DNA from: Methanomassiliicoccales archaeon RumEn M2
GTDB taxonomy: Archaea; Thermoplasmatota; Thermoplasmata; Methanomassiliicoccales; Methanomethylophilaceae
Length of the DNA: 64,000 nt
Assembly (NCBI GenBank): GCA_001421175.1
Contig: LJKL01000015.1
Span: 102,994 to 166,993, forward strand
Reading direction: 5' to 3'
The notes under the pieces: generated by a model
What the model was told of the DNA's origin: nothing
What the model saw: the letters and a program-made list of their open reading frames with translations, nothing else
Databases searched by the model: none
Position numbers and translations under genes: made by a program
Shown: one piece after another, positions 1 to 7,873 of the stretch
Position numbering within the stretch: position 1 is the first letter of the stretch
Layout: the number at the start of each line of letters is the position of its first letter

Positions 1-487
1 CCGCGCACTCCTTCTTTATCGTATCCGTGGTCATTATGGCCTCTGCGAAGGATGCGTCCGCATCCCTCCCCCTGCTCAGGGAGCCTGCGGCCTTGCTTAT
101 GCCGTATTTGACCTTGTGCATATCCATGAAGCGTCCGATGAGCCCCGTGGACATGACGCCCACCTCCTTGGGATCGAGGCTGAGCTCCGCCGCAGCGGTC
201 TCCTTCATAGTCATGGCGTCTTCCATGCCGCGGCGCCCGGTCAGCGCATTGGCGTTCCCGCTGTTGATCACAACGGCGGAGAGCTTCGGGGAGTTCTCCT
301 TCATCATGATCTGCACCGGTGCGGATTTCACCTTATTGCTGGTGTATCCGACGAAAGCATCCGCCGGGACCTCCGAGTATACTATGCCAAGGTCCATTGA
401 GCGGTATTTCACCCCGCTGTGCACTCCGGCCGCCAGGAACCCCTGGGGCATTGTAACGCCTCCTTCGATGATCTCTACCATTCTCAT
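1..487 (-). CDS. argJ: Glutamate N-acetyltransferase / ornithine acetyltransferase ArgJ (partial, 3' end off window)
   Basis: ArgJ transfers acetyl groups between N-acetylornithine and glutamate, making the arginine acetyl cycle self-sustaining. The first 162 codons are visible. They include the family motifs NSGNANA (about residue 75) and VMSTGLIG (about residue 110). The autoprocessing threonine that splits ArgJ into two chains lies beyond the window edge. The start at 487 is chosen because its ATGA overlaps the argC stop; a second ATG at 481 is possible. It is the downstream partner of argC in one transcription unit. Confidence is high for the family; whether it is mono- or bifunctional cannot be seen. 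Confidence 0.93.
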   Translation of the reverse strand, partial: MRMVEIIEGGVTMPQGFLAAGVHSGVKYRSMDLGIVYSEVPADAFVGYTSNKVKSAPVQIMMKENSPKLSAVVINSGNANALTGRRGMEDAMTMKETAAAELSLDPKEVGVMSTGLIGRFMDMHKVKYGISKAAGSLSRGRDADASFAEAIMTTDTIKKECA

Positions 488-1500
488 ACCCCCAGGCCCG
501 GGAAGTCCAGGCCCTCTGTCTCTTTGAAGCCCAGCATCAGATTCATGCACTGCACGGCCTGTCCTGACGCACCTTTCATAAGATTGTCTATCACTCCGAA
601 TGTGACTGCGCAGGCCCCGTCAGCGCGGGCGCTTACCTGTGCGTGATTGGAACCGACAACGGCCCTTATCGACGGCTCCTCGGAGAAGCGGACGAAGGGC
701 TCTCCCGCATACGCCTTCCTGAATACCGAGGAGAGCTCTTCCTGGCTCAGATGCTCTTTCAGATTGAAGAAGCACGAGGATATTATGCCGCGGACCATCG
801 GTACCAGGTTCGGAACGAACAGGACGTCGCTCTCCTCCTTGGAGATGTCCTTTATCACGGCCTCGATCTCAGGCGTATGACGGTGCGTTCCCACGCTGTA
901 CGGTATCACTGACTCTCCGCATGTGGGGTGATGGAGACGCGGGGACGGGGTCATGCCAGCCCCGGACGTGCCGCTCTTGCCGTCAACGAATATCTTGCCC
1001 TCGACGAGCCCCGTGCTCACCAGAGGTGCGCATGCCAGGATGGCGGAGGTCGCATAGCATCCGGGGTTGGCGACGAGATCGGCCTTCGAAATGGACGCCC
1101 TGTAGAACTCCGGGAGACCGTAAACCGCATGTGCCAGATTCTCTGTGTCCTTATGCTTGTGGCCGTACCACTCCTCATAGACTGCCGCATCCCTGAACCT
1201 GTAATCCCCTGTGAGATCGACGACCTTGATGCCCTTCTCCAGAAGGCCGGGGGTCACATCCATGGATGCGCCGTGGGGTGTGGCCACGAATACGAGATCC
1301 AGATCCGTCGATTCCGGGATCGACTCGGTGAAATCGATATCCACATAACCTTCCAGATTGGCCTGTACGCTGCCAACTTTCCTGCCTGCGCTCTGACGCG
1401 ACGTCATGGCCGCGATGCTGACGCCGGGATGGCGGGACAGGATGCGCGCAAGCTCCCCTCCCGTATACCCGGTACCTCCGATAATACCCACATTCTTCAT
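484..1500 (-). CDS. argC: N-acetyl-gamma-glutamyl-phosphate reductase ArgC
   Basis: NADPH-dependent reduction of N-acetylglutamyl phosphate to the semialdehyde, third step of arginine synthesis in the cytosol. The 338-residue protein has the Rossmann motif GGTGYTG (residues 8-14) and the catalytic cysteine in NPGCYA (Cys148), followed by KSGTSGAG. Length is normal for the family. A TATA-like box at 1550-1557 and an AGGGA element just before the ATG fit the start at 1500. It overlaps argJ by 4 nt and diverges from argG-argH across a 295-nt intergenic region. Confidence 0.97.
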   Translation of the reverse strand: MKNVGIIGGTGYTGGELARILSRHPGVSIAAMTSRQSAGRKVGSVQANLEGYVDIDFTESIPESTDLDLVFVATPHGASMDVTPGLLEKGIKVVDLTGDYRFRDAAVYEEWYGHKHKDTENLAHAVYGLPEFYRASISKADLVANPGCYATSAILACAPLVSTGLVEGKIFVDGKSGTSGAGMTPSPRLHHPTCGESVIPYSVGTHRHTPEIEAVIKDISKEESDVLFVPNLVPMVRGIISSCFFNLKEHLSQEELSSVFRKAYAGEPFVRFSEEPSIRAVVGSNHAQVSARADGACAVTFGVIDNLMKGASGQAVQCMNLMLGFKETEGLDFPGLGV

Positions 1501-1795
1501 TTGGATTCCCTGACTAAATGGACGGTGGATTCATGGTAATCAGTCTTAAAAATATATTGTCCTGTTTCAGACACCGGGTGTCATCATAATCTCAATAAGG
1601 AGCCTCTCTGATGCAAATGCTACATGATGCGGCTCAAACAACTAACCGTCATACTCAGTCGAAAAAGGCATCTGGATTGCCTGATCCGAATAGCGTCCTC
1701 CGAGAATGTCCGTGAACGTACAAAGGCCAGAGCGTAACGTTTGGAGCGGGTATGCAACAATTTAAACGGGACTCCGATTATGTCGAAGGGATAAC
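1501..1795. promoter_or_regulatory. Divergent arginine promoter region with 13-nt palindrome
   Basis: This 295-nt gap separates argC (minus) from argG (plus). For argC, an ATATATTT box lies at 1550-1557. For argG, TTTAAAC lies at 1761-1767, about 30 nt before the ATG. A perfect palindrome GACACCGGGTGTC sits at 1570-1582, just upstream of the argC TATA box, where a regulator could bind. I see no convincing gene in the gap. The operator role is inference. Confidence 0.55.
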
Positions 1796-3007
1796 ATGAC
1801 CGCGGAACAGAAGAGGGAGAAGGTCGTCCTCGCCTACTCAGGCGGGCTCGACACATCTGTTGCGATACGCTGGCTTCAGAAGAAATACGATGTGGATGTC
1901 ATAGCTGTGGCAATAAACGTGGGACAGCCCCCGAGCCAGGATGACATAATGGCCCGTGCTCTGAGGAACGGCGCAGTGAAGGCAGAATATATCGATGCCA
2001 AGAAGGAATTCGTCGAGGACTACATCTGGCCTTCCCTGAAGGCCAACGCCATGTACCAGGACGTCTACCCTCTGAGTACCGCGATCGCAAGGCCGCTCAT
2101 CGTGAAGAAGCTGATAGATGTGGCCCACCGCGAGGGAGCGAGATACATAGCCCACGGCTGCACGGCCAAAGGCAACGACCAGGTGCGCTTCGACGTAGGC
2201 ATAATGTCCCTGGACCCTGACATCAAGGTCATAGCTCCGATGAGGGAATGGGTACTCACCCGCGAGAAGGAGATCGAGTACGCCAAGGAGAATGACATAG
2301 AGATCATCGTCAAGAAGGAGAGTCCTTTCTCCGTAGACGAGAACCTTTGGGGAAGGAGCTGCGAATGCGGCATAATCGAGGATGCCTGGGAAGAGCCGCC
2401 TGCGGACGCCTGGGGATGGACGGTCGCACCCCATGACGCACCCGATGAGGCGGAGTACCTGGAGATCGGGTTCGAGAAGGGGATACCCGTATCCCTTGAC
2501 GGAAAGAGGATGGACGGCCTGAAGCTCATAGGCGAAGTGGACAGGATCGCCCGCAAGAACGGGGTCGGACGCATAGACCATGTGGAGGACCGCCTCGTGG
2601 GGATCAAGAGCAGGGAGACCTATGAGTGCCCCGCAGCCACCGTGCTGATCGCGGCGCACAGGTCCATGGAGTTCATGACCCTGCAGAGGGATGTGACATC
2701 CATGAAGAAGAAGCTGGAGCAGAGGTTCTCGGAGCTCGCCTATGACGGGCTGTGGTTCGGCCTCCTCCGCGAATCCATAAGCGCATTCATAGACAAGACC
2801 CAGGAGAACGTCACCGGAACGGTTAGGGTGAAGCTCTACAAAGGCAGCGTCATGGTCGTGGGCCGCAAGTCCCCGTACTCCCTGTATGACGAGGGCCTCG
2901 CCACATACGCGGAAGGAGATGTGTACGACCACAACGCCGCCGTGGGGTTCATCTACTGCTGGGGGCTGCCCAACAAGACGGCCTCCAGGGTCCACAGGAA
3001 AAGGTGA
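1796..3007 (+). CDS. argG: Argininosuccinate synthase ArgG
   Basis: ATP-dependent condensation of citrulline and aspartate to argininosuccinate. The 403-residue protein opens with the PP-loop AYSGGLDTS (residues 13-21) and has the normal family length. The start ATG lies about 30 nt from a TTTAAAC box, giving a very short leader. The stop codon overlaps the argH start (GTGA at 3004-3007), so the two are translationally coupled. Reading frame is intact. Confidence 0.98.
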   Translation: MTAEQKREKVVLAYSGGLDTSVAIRWLQKKYDVDVIAVAINVGQPPSQDDIMARALRNGAVKAEYIDAKKEFVEDYIWPSLKANAMYQDVYPLSTAIARPLIVKKLIDVAHREGARYIAHGCTAKGNDQVRFDVGIMSLDPDIKVIAPMREWVLTREKEIEYAKENDIEIIVKKESPFSVDENLWGRSCECGIIEDAWEEPPADAWGWTVAPHDAPDEAEYLEIGFEKGIPVSLDGKRMDGLKLIGEVDRIARKNGVGRIDHVEDRLVGIKSRETYECPAATVLIAAHRSMEFMTLQRDVTSMKKKLEQRFSELAYDGLWFGLLRESISAFIDKTQENVTGTVRVKLYKGSVMVVGRKSPYSLYDEGLATYAEGDVYDHNAAVGFIYCWGLPNKTASRVHRKR

Positions 3008-4458
3008 ACCTGATGGCGGAGAAGGCACTTTGGTCGGGAAGGTTCGACAAGGCGATGGGGAAGGACACTCTGGATTTCACTTCGTCCCTAAGAACCGACG
3101 TTGCCCTCGCATTCTATGACGCCATGGGCTCATTGGCCCACGTCAGGATGCTCAGGGCCTGCGAGATACTCCCGGCCAAAGAGGCCGACCCCATCATAGA
3201 AGGCCTTAAGAGCATAGTATCGGAACTGGAAGACGGCACCTTCAATGTCAATCTGGAGCTTGAGGACATACACACAAACATAGAGCACCGCCTCATCGAG
3301 ATCATCGGCCCGGAGGGGGGGAGGCTCCATACCGGCAGAAGCCGCAACGACCAGGTCGCCACGGACTTCCGGATGTACATGAGGGACATATCCCTGAGCG
3401 CCGTGAACGCTCTGGACGGACTGATAGACGCCCTCATCTCCCTGTCCGAGGATGAGGGGGATGCGATACTTCCAGGGTTCACCCACATGCAGCACGCACA
3501 GCCCGTGACCTTGGCACAGCACATGCTGGCACATGCATTCAGATTCGAACGCGACGGCGACAGGTTCATCGACGCGTATCTAAGGATGAATCGCTGCCCT
3601 CTCGGGGCGGCGGCCCTGGCCGGCACCACCTATCCCATAGACAGGAAGATGACCGCTCAGGCCCTTGGATTCTCAGGGCCTACGGAGAACTCCATGGATA
3701 CCGTGAGCGACAGGGATTTCGTCGCAGAGATGCTGTTCTGCGCGTCCCTGACCGCGGTGCACATCTCGTCCCTGGCAGAGGAGCTGGTCCTCTGGTCCTC
3801 CCAGGAATTCGGATTCGTGGAGATGGACGAGGCATACTCGACCGGTTCGTCGATAATGCCGCAGAAGAAGAATCCCGACGTTGCGGAGCTGGCAAGAGGC
3901 AGGGCAGGTTCCGTGATCGGCAACATGATCTCCATGCTGGTGACCTTGAAGGGGCTGCCGTTCACATACAACCGGGACCTCCAGGAGGACAAGATGCCGG
4001 CCATGGACTCCATGGACACGATCATCCAATGCGCATCGATCATGGCATCGGTGGTGGGGACCATGAAGGTTAACCGGAAGCGCATGGCGGAAGCTGCCAA
4101 GGCCGGGTTCATGAACGCCACTGACCTGGCGGACTATCTGGTCCTGAAGGACATACCCTTCCGCGAGGCCCACGGGATCGTCGGGGCGGCCGTGAAGTAC
4201 TGCATAAGAAAGGGGAAGGACCTGGAAGAGCTCACCTTGGAAGAGCTCAGGAAGTTCTCCCCGGCCATAGAGCAGGACGTGTTCGGGGTCCTGCCTCTCA
4301 GGAAATGCGTCGAGAGGCGCAGCTCGTACGGAGGGACCTCCCCGGATTCCACGGATGTCCAGAAGGAGAACCTCCTGGACAATCTGGCCGCAAGAGAGGA
4401 TTTCGTGCATCGTCAGACCGAGATAATAGAGGACTGCTGGGAAAAGCTGCTAAGGTGA
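3004..4458 (+). CDS. argH: Argininosuccinate lyase ArgH
   Basis: Cleaves argininosuccinate to arginine and fumarate. The signature loop GSSIMPQKKNPD is present near residue 280 and HTGRSRNDQ near residue 115, both typical of the fumarase/aspartase superfamily. The GTG start at 3004 overlaps the argG stop; the ATG at 3013 gives the more canonical N-terminus (MAEKALWSGRF) and may be the real start. The G7 run near 3314-3320 reads in frame, unlike runs in several later genes. Confidence 0.97.
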   Translation: MNLMAEKALWSGRFDKAMGKDTLDFTSSLRTDVALAFYDAMGSLAHVRMLRACEILPAKEADPIIEGLKSIVSELEDGTFNVNLELEDIHTNIEHRLIEIIGPEGGRLHTGRSRNDQVATDFRMYMRDISLSAVNALDGLIDALISLSEDEGDAILPGFTHMQHAQPVTLAQHMLAHAFRFERDGDRFIDAYLRMNRCPLGAAALAGTTYPIDRKMTAQALGFSGPTENSMDTVSDRDFVAEMLFCASLTAVHISSLAEELVLWSSQEFGFVEMDEAYSTGSSIMPQKKNPDVAELARGRAGSVIGNMISMLVTLKGLPFTYNRDLQEDKMPAMDSMDTIIQCASIMASVVGTMKVNRKRMAEAAKAGFMNATDLADYLVLKDIPFREAHGIVGAAVKYCIRKGKDLEELTLEELRKFSPAIEQDVFGVLPLRKCVERRSSYGGTSPDSTDVQKENLLDNLAAREDFVHRQTEIIEDCWEKLLR

Positions 4459-4492
4459 ATTCGGCAGGATTCGGTGACCTCTCCCGCTCCCG

Positions 4493-4502
4493 CTTATATA
4501 CT
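4493..4502 (+). promoter_or_regulatory. TATA box of the 45-residue membrane protein gene
   Basis: CTTATATACT lies 21 nt before the GTG at 4523 and 30 nt before the ATG at 4532. This fits an archaeal promoter for a leaderless or very short-leader transcript. Confidence 0.55.
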
Positions 4503-4531
4503 CTGAAAACGAGGCTTATTCGGTGGCATTA

Positions 4532-4669
4532 ATGGGATGCACGAAGGAATTATTCACTAACAGGATAGCCGAGCTACGCAACGAGAAGGACAATACGTAT
4601 CTGAGGAAGAGGAACACGAGCCTGGTGCTCGCAGCCGTCATGGCCTATGCTCTGTGGCTCATGATCTGA
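4532..4669 (+). CDS. Small tail-anchored membrane protein, 45 aa, unknown function
   Basis: I do not recognise this gene. It reads as a charged N-terminal half (about residues 1-28, rich in Lys, Arg, Glu and Asn) followed by one hydrophobic segment (about residues 29-45: TSLVLAAVMAYALWLMI) that ends at the stop codon, the layout of a tail-anchored protein. A TATA box at 4493-4502 supports transcription. An in-frame GTG at 4523 would add three residues. It lies between argH and a convergent hypothetical gene, with only 4 nt to the latter's stop. It could be an accessory subunit of a membrane complex, but nothing identifies one. Confidence 0.6.
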   Translation: MGCTKELFTNRIAELRNEKDNTYLRKRNTSLVLAAVMAYALWLMI

Positions 4670-4673
4670 GATA

Positions 4674-5045
4674 TCAGAAGTCCATTTCGAAGTTCTCTTT
4701 GACCTCGAACTTCACTTTGGCTGTTGAGAGCATCTCGCTTATCATCTCGCCTATGCGCTTGACGTCGCTCATCTTGCCGCTGTAGGTCTTGATATAGAAC
4801 TCCTTCCTGCCTATGGGGAACAGGAGCCTGTAGAGGGCTTTCCTGTTGTAACCCTCGGGCTTGCTGTTCTTCTCAAGGTCAGCCATGTTGAGCTCGATGA
4901 ACATCTCCCTGCTCTCCTCTTCCTCAGGACTGACGAAGTGACCGTTCTCAGAGAATATGATCTTGAGAATATCGGGGAAGACCGGGGCGAGATCCCTGTA
5001 ATCCGATTTGTCCTGTAGAACGAAATGATAGCTGTTGGACTTCAT
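4674..5045 (-). CDS. Hypothetical protein, 123 aa
   Basis: I do not recognise a family. It is a soluble, mixed alpha/beta-looking protein with many acidic residues (EEEES near residue 43), no cysteine clusters and no membrane segment. The start is set at 5045 (MKSNSYHF) because a strong TATA element (GTTATATAATT, 5066-5076) lies 26 nt upstream, predicting a leaderless mRNA; an in-frame ATG at 5063 would lie inside that spacing. It diverges from thiDN and converges on the small membrane protein gene. Confidence 0.7.
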   Translation of the reverse strand: MKSNSYHFVLQDKSDYRDLAPVFPDILKIIFSENGHFVSPEEEESREMFIELNMADLEKNSKPEGYNRKALYRLLFPIGRKEFYIKTYSGKMSDVKRIGEMISEMLSTAKVKFEVKENFEMDF

Positions 5046-5065
5046 CTGATTCCCCCACGCCAAAT

Positions 5066-5076
5066 AATTATATAAC
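5066..5076 (-). promoter_or_regulatory. TATA box for the 4674-5045 gene
   Basis: GTTATATAATT on the minus strand, centred about 26 nt before the chosen ATG. A second AT-rich element (TTTAATAT, about 5105-5112) serves thiDN on the plus strand. Confidence 0.6.
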
Positions 5077-5134
5077 TGTTCCCGAAAGGCAGCTTTCCCA
5101 CTTGTTTAATATTACGTTGGCGATTTAGCGCAAC

Positions 5135-6424
5135 ATGAGATGCGCCCTTACCATTGCGGGTTCGGATTCCATCGGAGGAGCGGGTATACAGGCCGACATA
5201 AAGGCCATGGCCGCCCTGGGGGTGCACGCATGCACTGCTATAACCGCTGTCACTGCCCAGAACACGAGATCTGTGGAGAGGATATACCCTCTGCCCCCCG
5301 ATATGGTGGTGGACCAGATCGAGGCCGTGCTGAAGGATTCCGAGATCAGAGCCATAAAGACCGGCATGTTGTACGATCCCGAGATCGTCTCGGCGGTGGC
5401 CGGGGTCCTTGAGGACCGCAACATACCTCTGGTCATAGACCCGGTGATGATCGCGACGGTCGGCGACCACCTTTTCGACGACAGGATGGTGGATGCTCTC
5501 AAAAGGGACCTGATACCTATCTGCGATCTGATCACGCCCAACAGATACGAGGCGGAGGTGCTCTCCGGGATCAAGATAAGGAACGAGGAGGACGCCAGGC
5601 TCGCATGCAAGCTCATCGGCAAGGAGGGGTCCTCCGTTCTGCTCAAGGGCGGGCATATGGGGGGCAACACCGTGAGGGATTACCTCTACCTGTCGTCAGA
5701 GATCAACACCCTGGAGTACCCGCGCCTGGAAAGGAACGGGCACGGAAGCGGTTGCGTCCTGTCCGCATACATAACGGCACATCTGGCCAAGAGCATTGAC
5801 ATAGGCAACGCGGTGATAAGGTCCAGGAAGATGATCCAGGAATCCATATCCTCCATGTACGCGGTGGGCACAGGGATCGGCGTTGTGAACCCTGTGGTGA
5901 AGATGCAGGACGATACCCAACGCTTCCGGATACTGGATGCTCTGGATGTCGCTGCCACCCAACTGATAAAGAGCGTCCCCGGATCCGCCGTCCCGGATTC
6001 GGGCATGAACATCGCCTTCGCGGCTGAGAATCCCGCGGGATCGGAGGATATCGCAGGCATAGAGGGGAAGATGAGGCACCGTAACGGCAGGACCACCAAG
6101 GGGCCTGCGAAGTTCGGTACCGCGGGCCATCTGTCATTCGTCATATTGGAGGCGATGCAGAAGGACCCGGAGAAGCGGTCTGCCATGAACATATCCTACT
6201 CGAACGATTATGCTGACGTGATGGAGGAGGTCGGTATGATCGTCGGGAAGATGGACCTGAAGAAGAACAGGAACATGAGCCTGAGGGAACTGGTATCCAA
6301 TTCCATAAGCAGATGTGGATGCGTGCCCGACGCGATAACGGACAAGACGAGTCACGACAGGATGATATGGATCATCGGGAAGGACCCCAAGGACGTTACC
6401 GACAAGCTCTGGCAATTCATCTAA
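5135..6424 (+). CDS. thiDN: Bifunctional HMP/HMP-P kinase fused to ThiN-type thiamine-phosphate synthase domain
   Basis: The N-terminal ThiD part (about residues 1-260, starting with TIAGSDSIGGAGIQAD) phosphorylates hydroxymethylpyrimidine twice. The C-terminal part (about 265-429) resembles ThiN, which joins HMP-PP and HET-P into thiamine phosphate; it contains the stretch GRTTKGPAKFGTAGHLS. Such ThiDN fusions are known in archaea and some bacteria. This genome also encodes ThiE at 10501-11127, so two thiamine-phosphate synthases may coexist, or ThiN here may act as a regulator. The stop overlaps the convergent FKBP gene stop (CTAA, 6421-6424). Confidence 0.92.
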   Translation: MRCALTIAGSDSIGGAGIQADIKAMAALGVHACTAITAVTAQNTRSVERIYPLPPDMVVDQIEAVLKDSEIRAIKTGMLYDPEIVSAVAGVLEDRNIPLVIDPVMIATVGDHLFDDRMVDALKRDLIPICDLITPNRYEAEVLSGIKIRNEEDARLACKLIGKEGSSVLLKGGHMGGNTVRDYLYLSSEINTLEYPRLERNGHGSGCVLSAYITAHLAKSIDIGNAVIRSRKMIQESISSMYAVGTGIGVVNPVVKMQDDTQRFRILDALDVAATQLIKSVPGSAVPDSGMNIAFAAENPAGSEDIAGIEGKMRHRNGRTTKGPAKFGTAGHLSFVILEAMQKDPEKRSAMNISYSNDYADVMEEVGMIVGKMDLKKNRNMSLRELVSNSISRCGCVPDAITDKTSHDRMIWIIGKDPKDVTDKLWQFI

Positions 6425-7626
6425 GCGTATCCGACGAACCTTATCTCGAAGTAGAGGATGACATCATTCCTCTCAGTGGAGACGATCCTTTCGTTGGCAT
6501 CCTCTTCGGTGGTCGGGTATTTGTACGTGTAATCCGGAGCGCCGCCCGTTTCCTTGTAGATAAAGATCTCCTTGGCATCCTTATCCAGGGCCTTAACGTG
6601 CCAGCCTGTCTTATCCATTCTGTTCTTCACGTCATCGGAGAACTCATAATCGAAGGTTATCTCAGTTGCGGTCACGGCCGTGACCTTGTACTGAACGTCG
6701 GGGGTGTCGGAGGTGTCAGCCTTCGGTTTATAGGTATCCACCGAGGGATTCTGGATCACAACATAGGTACCGGTCTCGGAATCCAAGGTTGCCTGGGCAT
6801 TCCAGCCGAAGGGTGTCTTGGCGCTCAAGACCCCGCTGCCTGTCGGCGCGGATCCGAGGTACGCTGTGCATTCATCCTTGGTCATGCTCAGCACAAGATC
6901 GGTTTTCAGACCGGTCACTGTGTATGTGCCATTGAAGGATGTGCCGTCGCCGTAGCCCTCGCCTACGGGTATCGGTATCCTTACGGTCTCCCCGGGCCTC
7001 ATGCCGAGAAGGGCATTCTCGAATCCTGTGAGCATTTTCCCCTGCCCTATGGTGAATGAGAGCTTGGAATAACTGGTTTTTTCAAAACTATAGGACTTGA
7101 GGTAATCGGCATTCTTGCCTATGCTCTCGATGCTGGTATCGAAGACCATGCCGCCTTCGTCATAGTAACCGTAGAAGCTGCCTACGTAATCAACCTCTAC
7201 TGTGTCCCAGGCATTTGCCGCCGATGTGTCGCCCTGAGAGAAGAATTTGTCGTCTATCGTGGCTGCGATGATCACAACGGAGGACAGAAGAAGTACTGCG
7301 GCACAGACCGCTATTATGGGGTCGATGCTCCTCTTGACCTTCGGCTTCTCCTTGACGGTCTTCTGCGGAACCTTTGACTTGGGATCCTTCTTCGCCTGAG
7401 GTCCCGCCTTATCAGCCGCTTCCTTGGGGGCCGCGGCCGGCGCATCTGCCTTGCTCTTCTGGTCCTTGGGCTTCGTAACGGTCTTCGCCTGAGGCTCTGC
7501 CGTCTCTTCAGCCGCATCATCCAAAAGGATCTCTGGCTCTTTCGGAGCAACAGTATTGTTCGCCTTCTCCTGAGGCTTTCTGCCCTGTTTCTTCTGACCT
7601 GCTGACCCTCTCTTCTTGGAAGCCAT
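6421..7626 (-). CDS. Membrane-anchored FKBP-type peptidyl-prolyl isomerase
   Basis: Three parts are visible in 401 residues. Residues 1-100 are rich in Lys, Ala, Pro and Glu and probably disordered in the cytoplasm. A single membrane segment spans about 103-123. An FKBP domain follows at about 140-235 (VDYVGSFYG, GQGKMLTGFENALLGM, PVGEGYGDG). The remainder is a beta-rich tail of unknown role. By topology the isomerase would face outside, assisting folding of exported proteins. The start at 7626 is favoured by a TTTTATAA box about 30 nt upstream (7655-7662); a longer frame upstream reads through the promoter. The long charged cytoplasmic tail is unusual for FKBPs. Confidence 0.85.
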   Translation of the reverse strand: MASKKRGSAGQKKQGRKPQEKANNTVAPKEPEILLDDAAEETAEPQAKTVTKPKDQKSKADAPAAAPKEAADKAGPQAKKDPKSKVPQKTVKEKPKVKRSIDPIIAVCAAVLLLSSVVIIAATIDDKFFSQGDTSAANAWDTVEVDYVGSFYGYYDEGGMVFDTSIESIGKNADYLKSYSFEKTSYSKLSFTIGQGKMLTGFENALLGMRPGETVRIPIPVGEGYGDGTSFNGTYTVTGLKTDLVLSMTKDECTAYLGSAPTGSGVLSAKTPFGWNAQATLDSETGTYVVIQNPSVDTYKPKADTSDTPDVQYKVTAVTATEITFDYEFSDDVKNRMDKTGWHVKALDKDAKEIFIYKETGGAPDYTYKYPTTEEDANERIVSTERNDVILYFEIRFVGYA

Positions 7627-7873
7627 CGAACTGAAGGTGCTAATGCCATCCCCATTATAAAACCTGCTCCCGCGGGCGGGACTCAGGAGTGCGCTACCAG
7701 GGCAACGGACTCTGCATCTTTGACCGGATCTGTTCACGGCCCTTCCCGGGATGGGTGCGTGCATAAGGGCTTCTGACGTTCTCCGTTCAAACCTTTTTAT
7801 ATCCTCTTCTTAATGCACGTCCCTGGTAAGCAACCGTCATAGGAGACGGGCATCCAAAGAAGGACCTGGTGTC
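7627..7873. promoter_or_regulatory. Divergent promoter region, FKBP gene / thrS
   Basis: This 247-nt gap holds a TATA-like box for the FKBP gene (7655-7662, minus) and one for thrS (TTTTTATAT, about 7792-7800, plus). The thrS box predicts a leader of roughly 50 nt, longer than most genes here. I see no gene in the gap. Confidence 0.5.

Noticed and set aside
1620..1856. Small minus-strand open frame between argC and argG
   Set aside because: It runs over the argG promoter and into its coding region, with no ribosome site and no recognisable protein features.
3314..3320. G7 run in argH as another frameshift site
   Set aside because: The frame reads through correctly: GPEGGRLHTGRSRNDQ is the expected argH sequence.
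7627..7764. N-terminal extension of the FKBP gene to position 7764
   Set aside because: The extra 46 residues cross the TTTTATAA promoter element and are Arg/Pro-rich without homology; the ATG at 7626 has ideal leaderless spacing.
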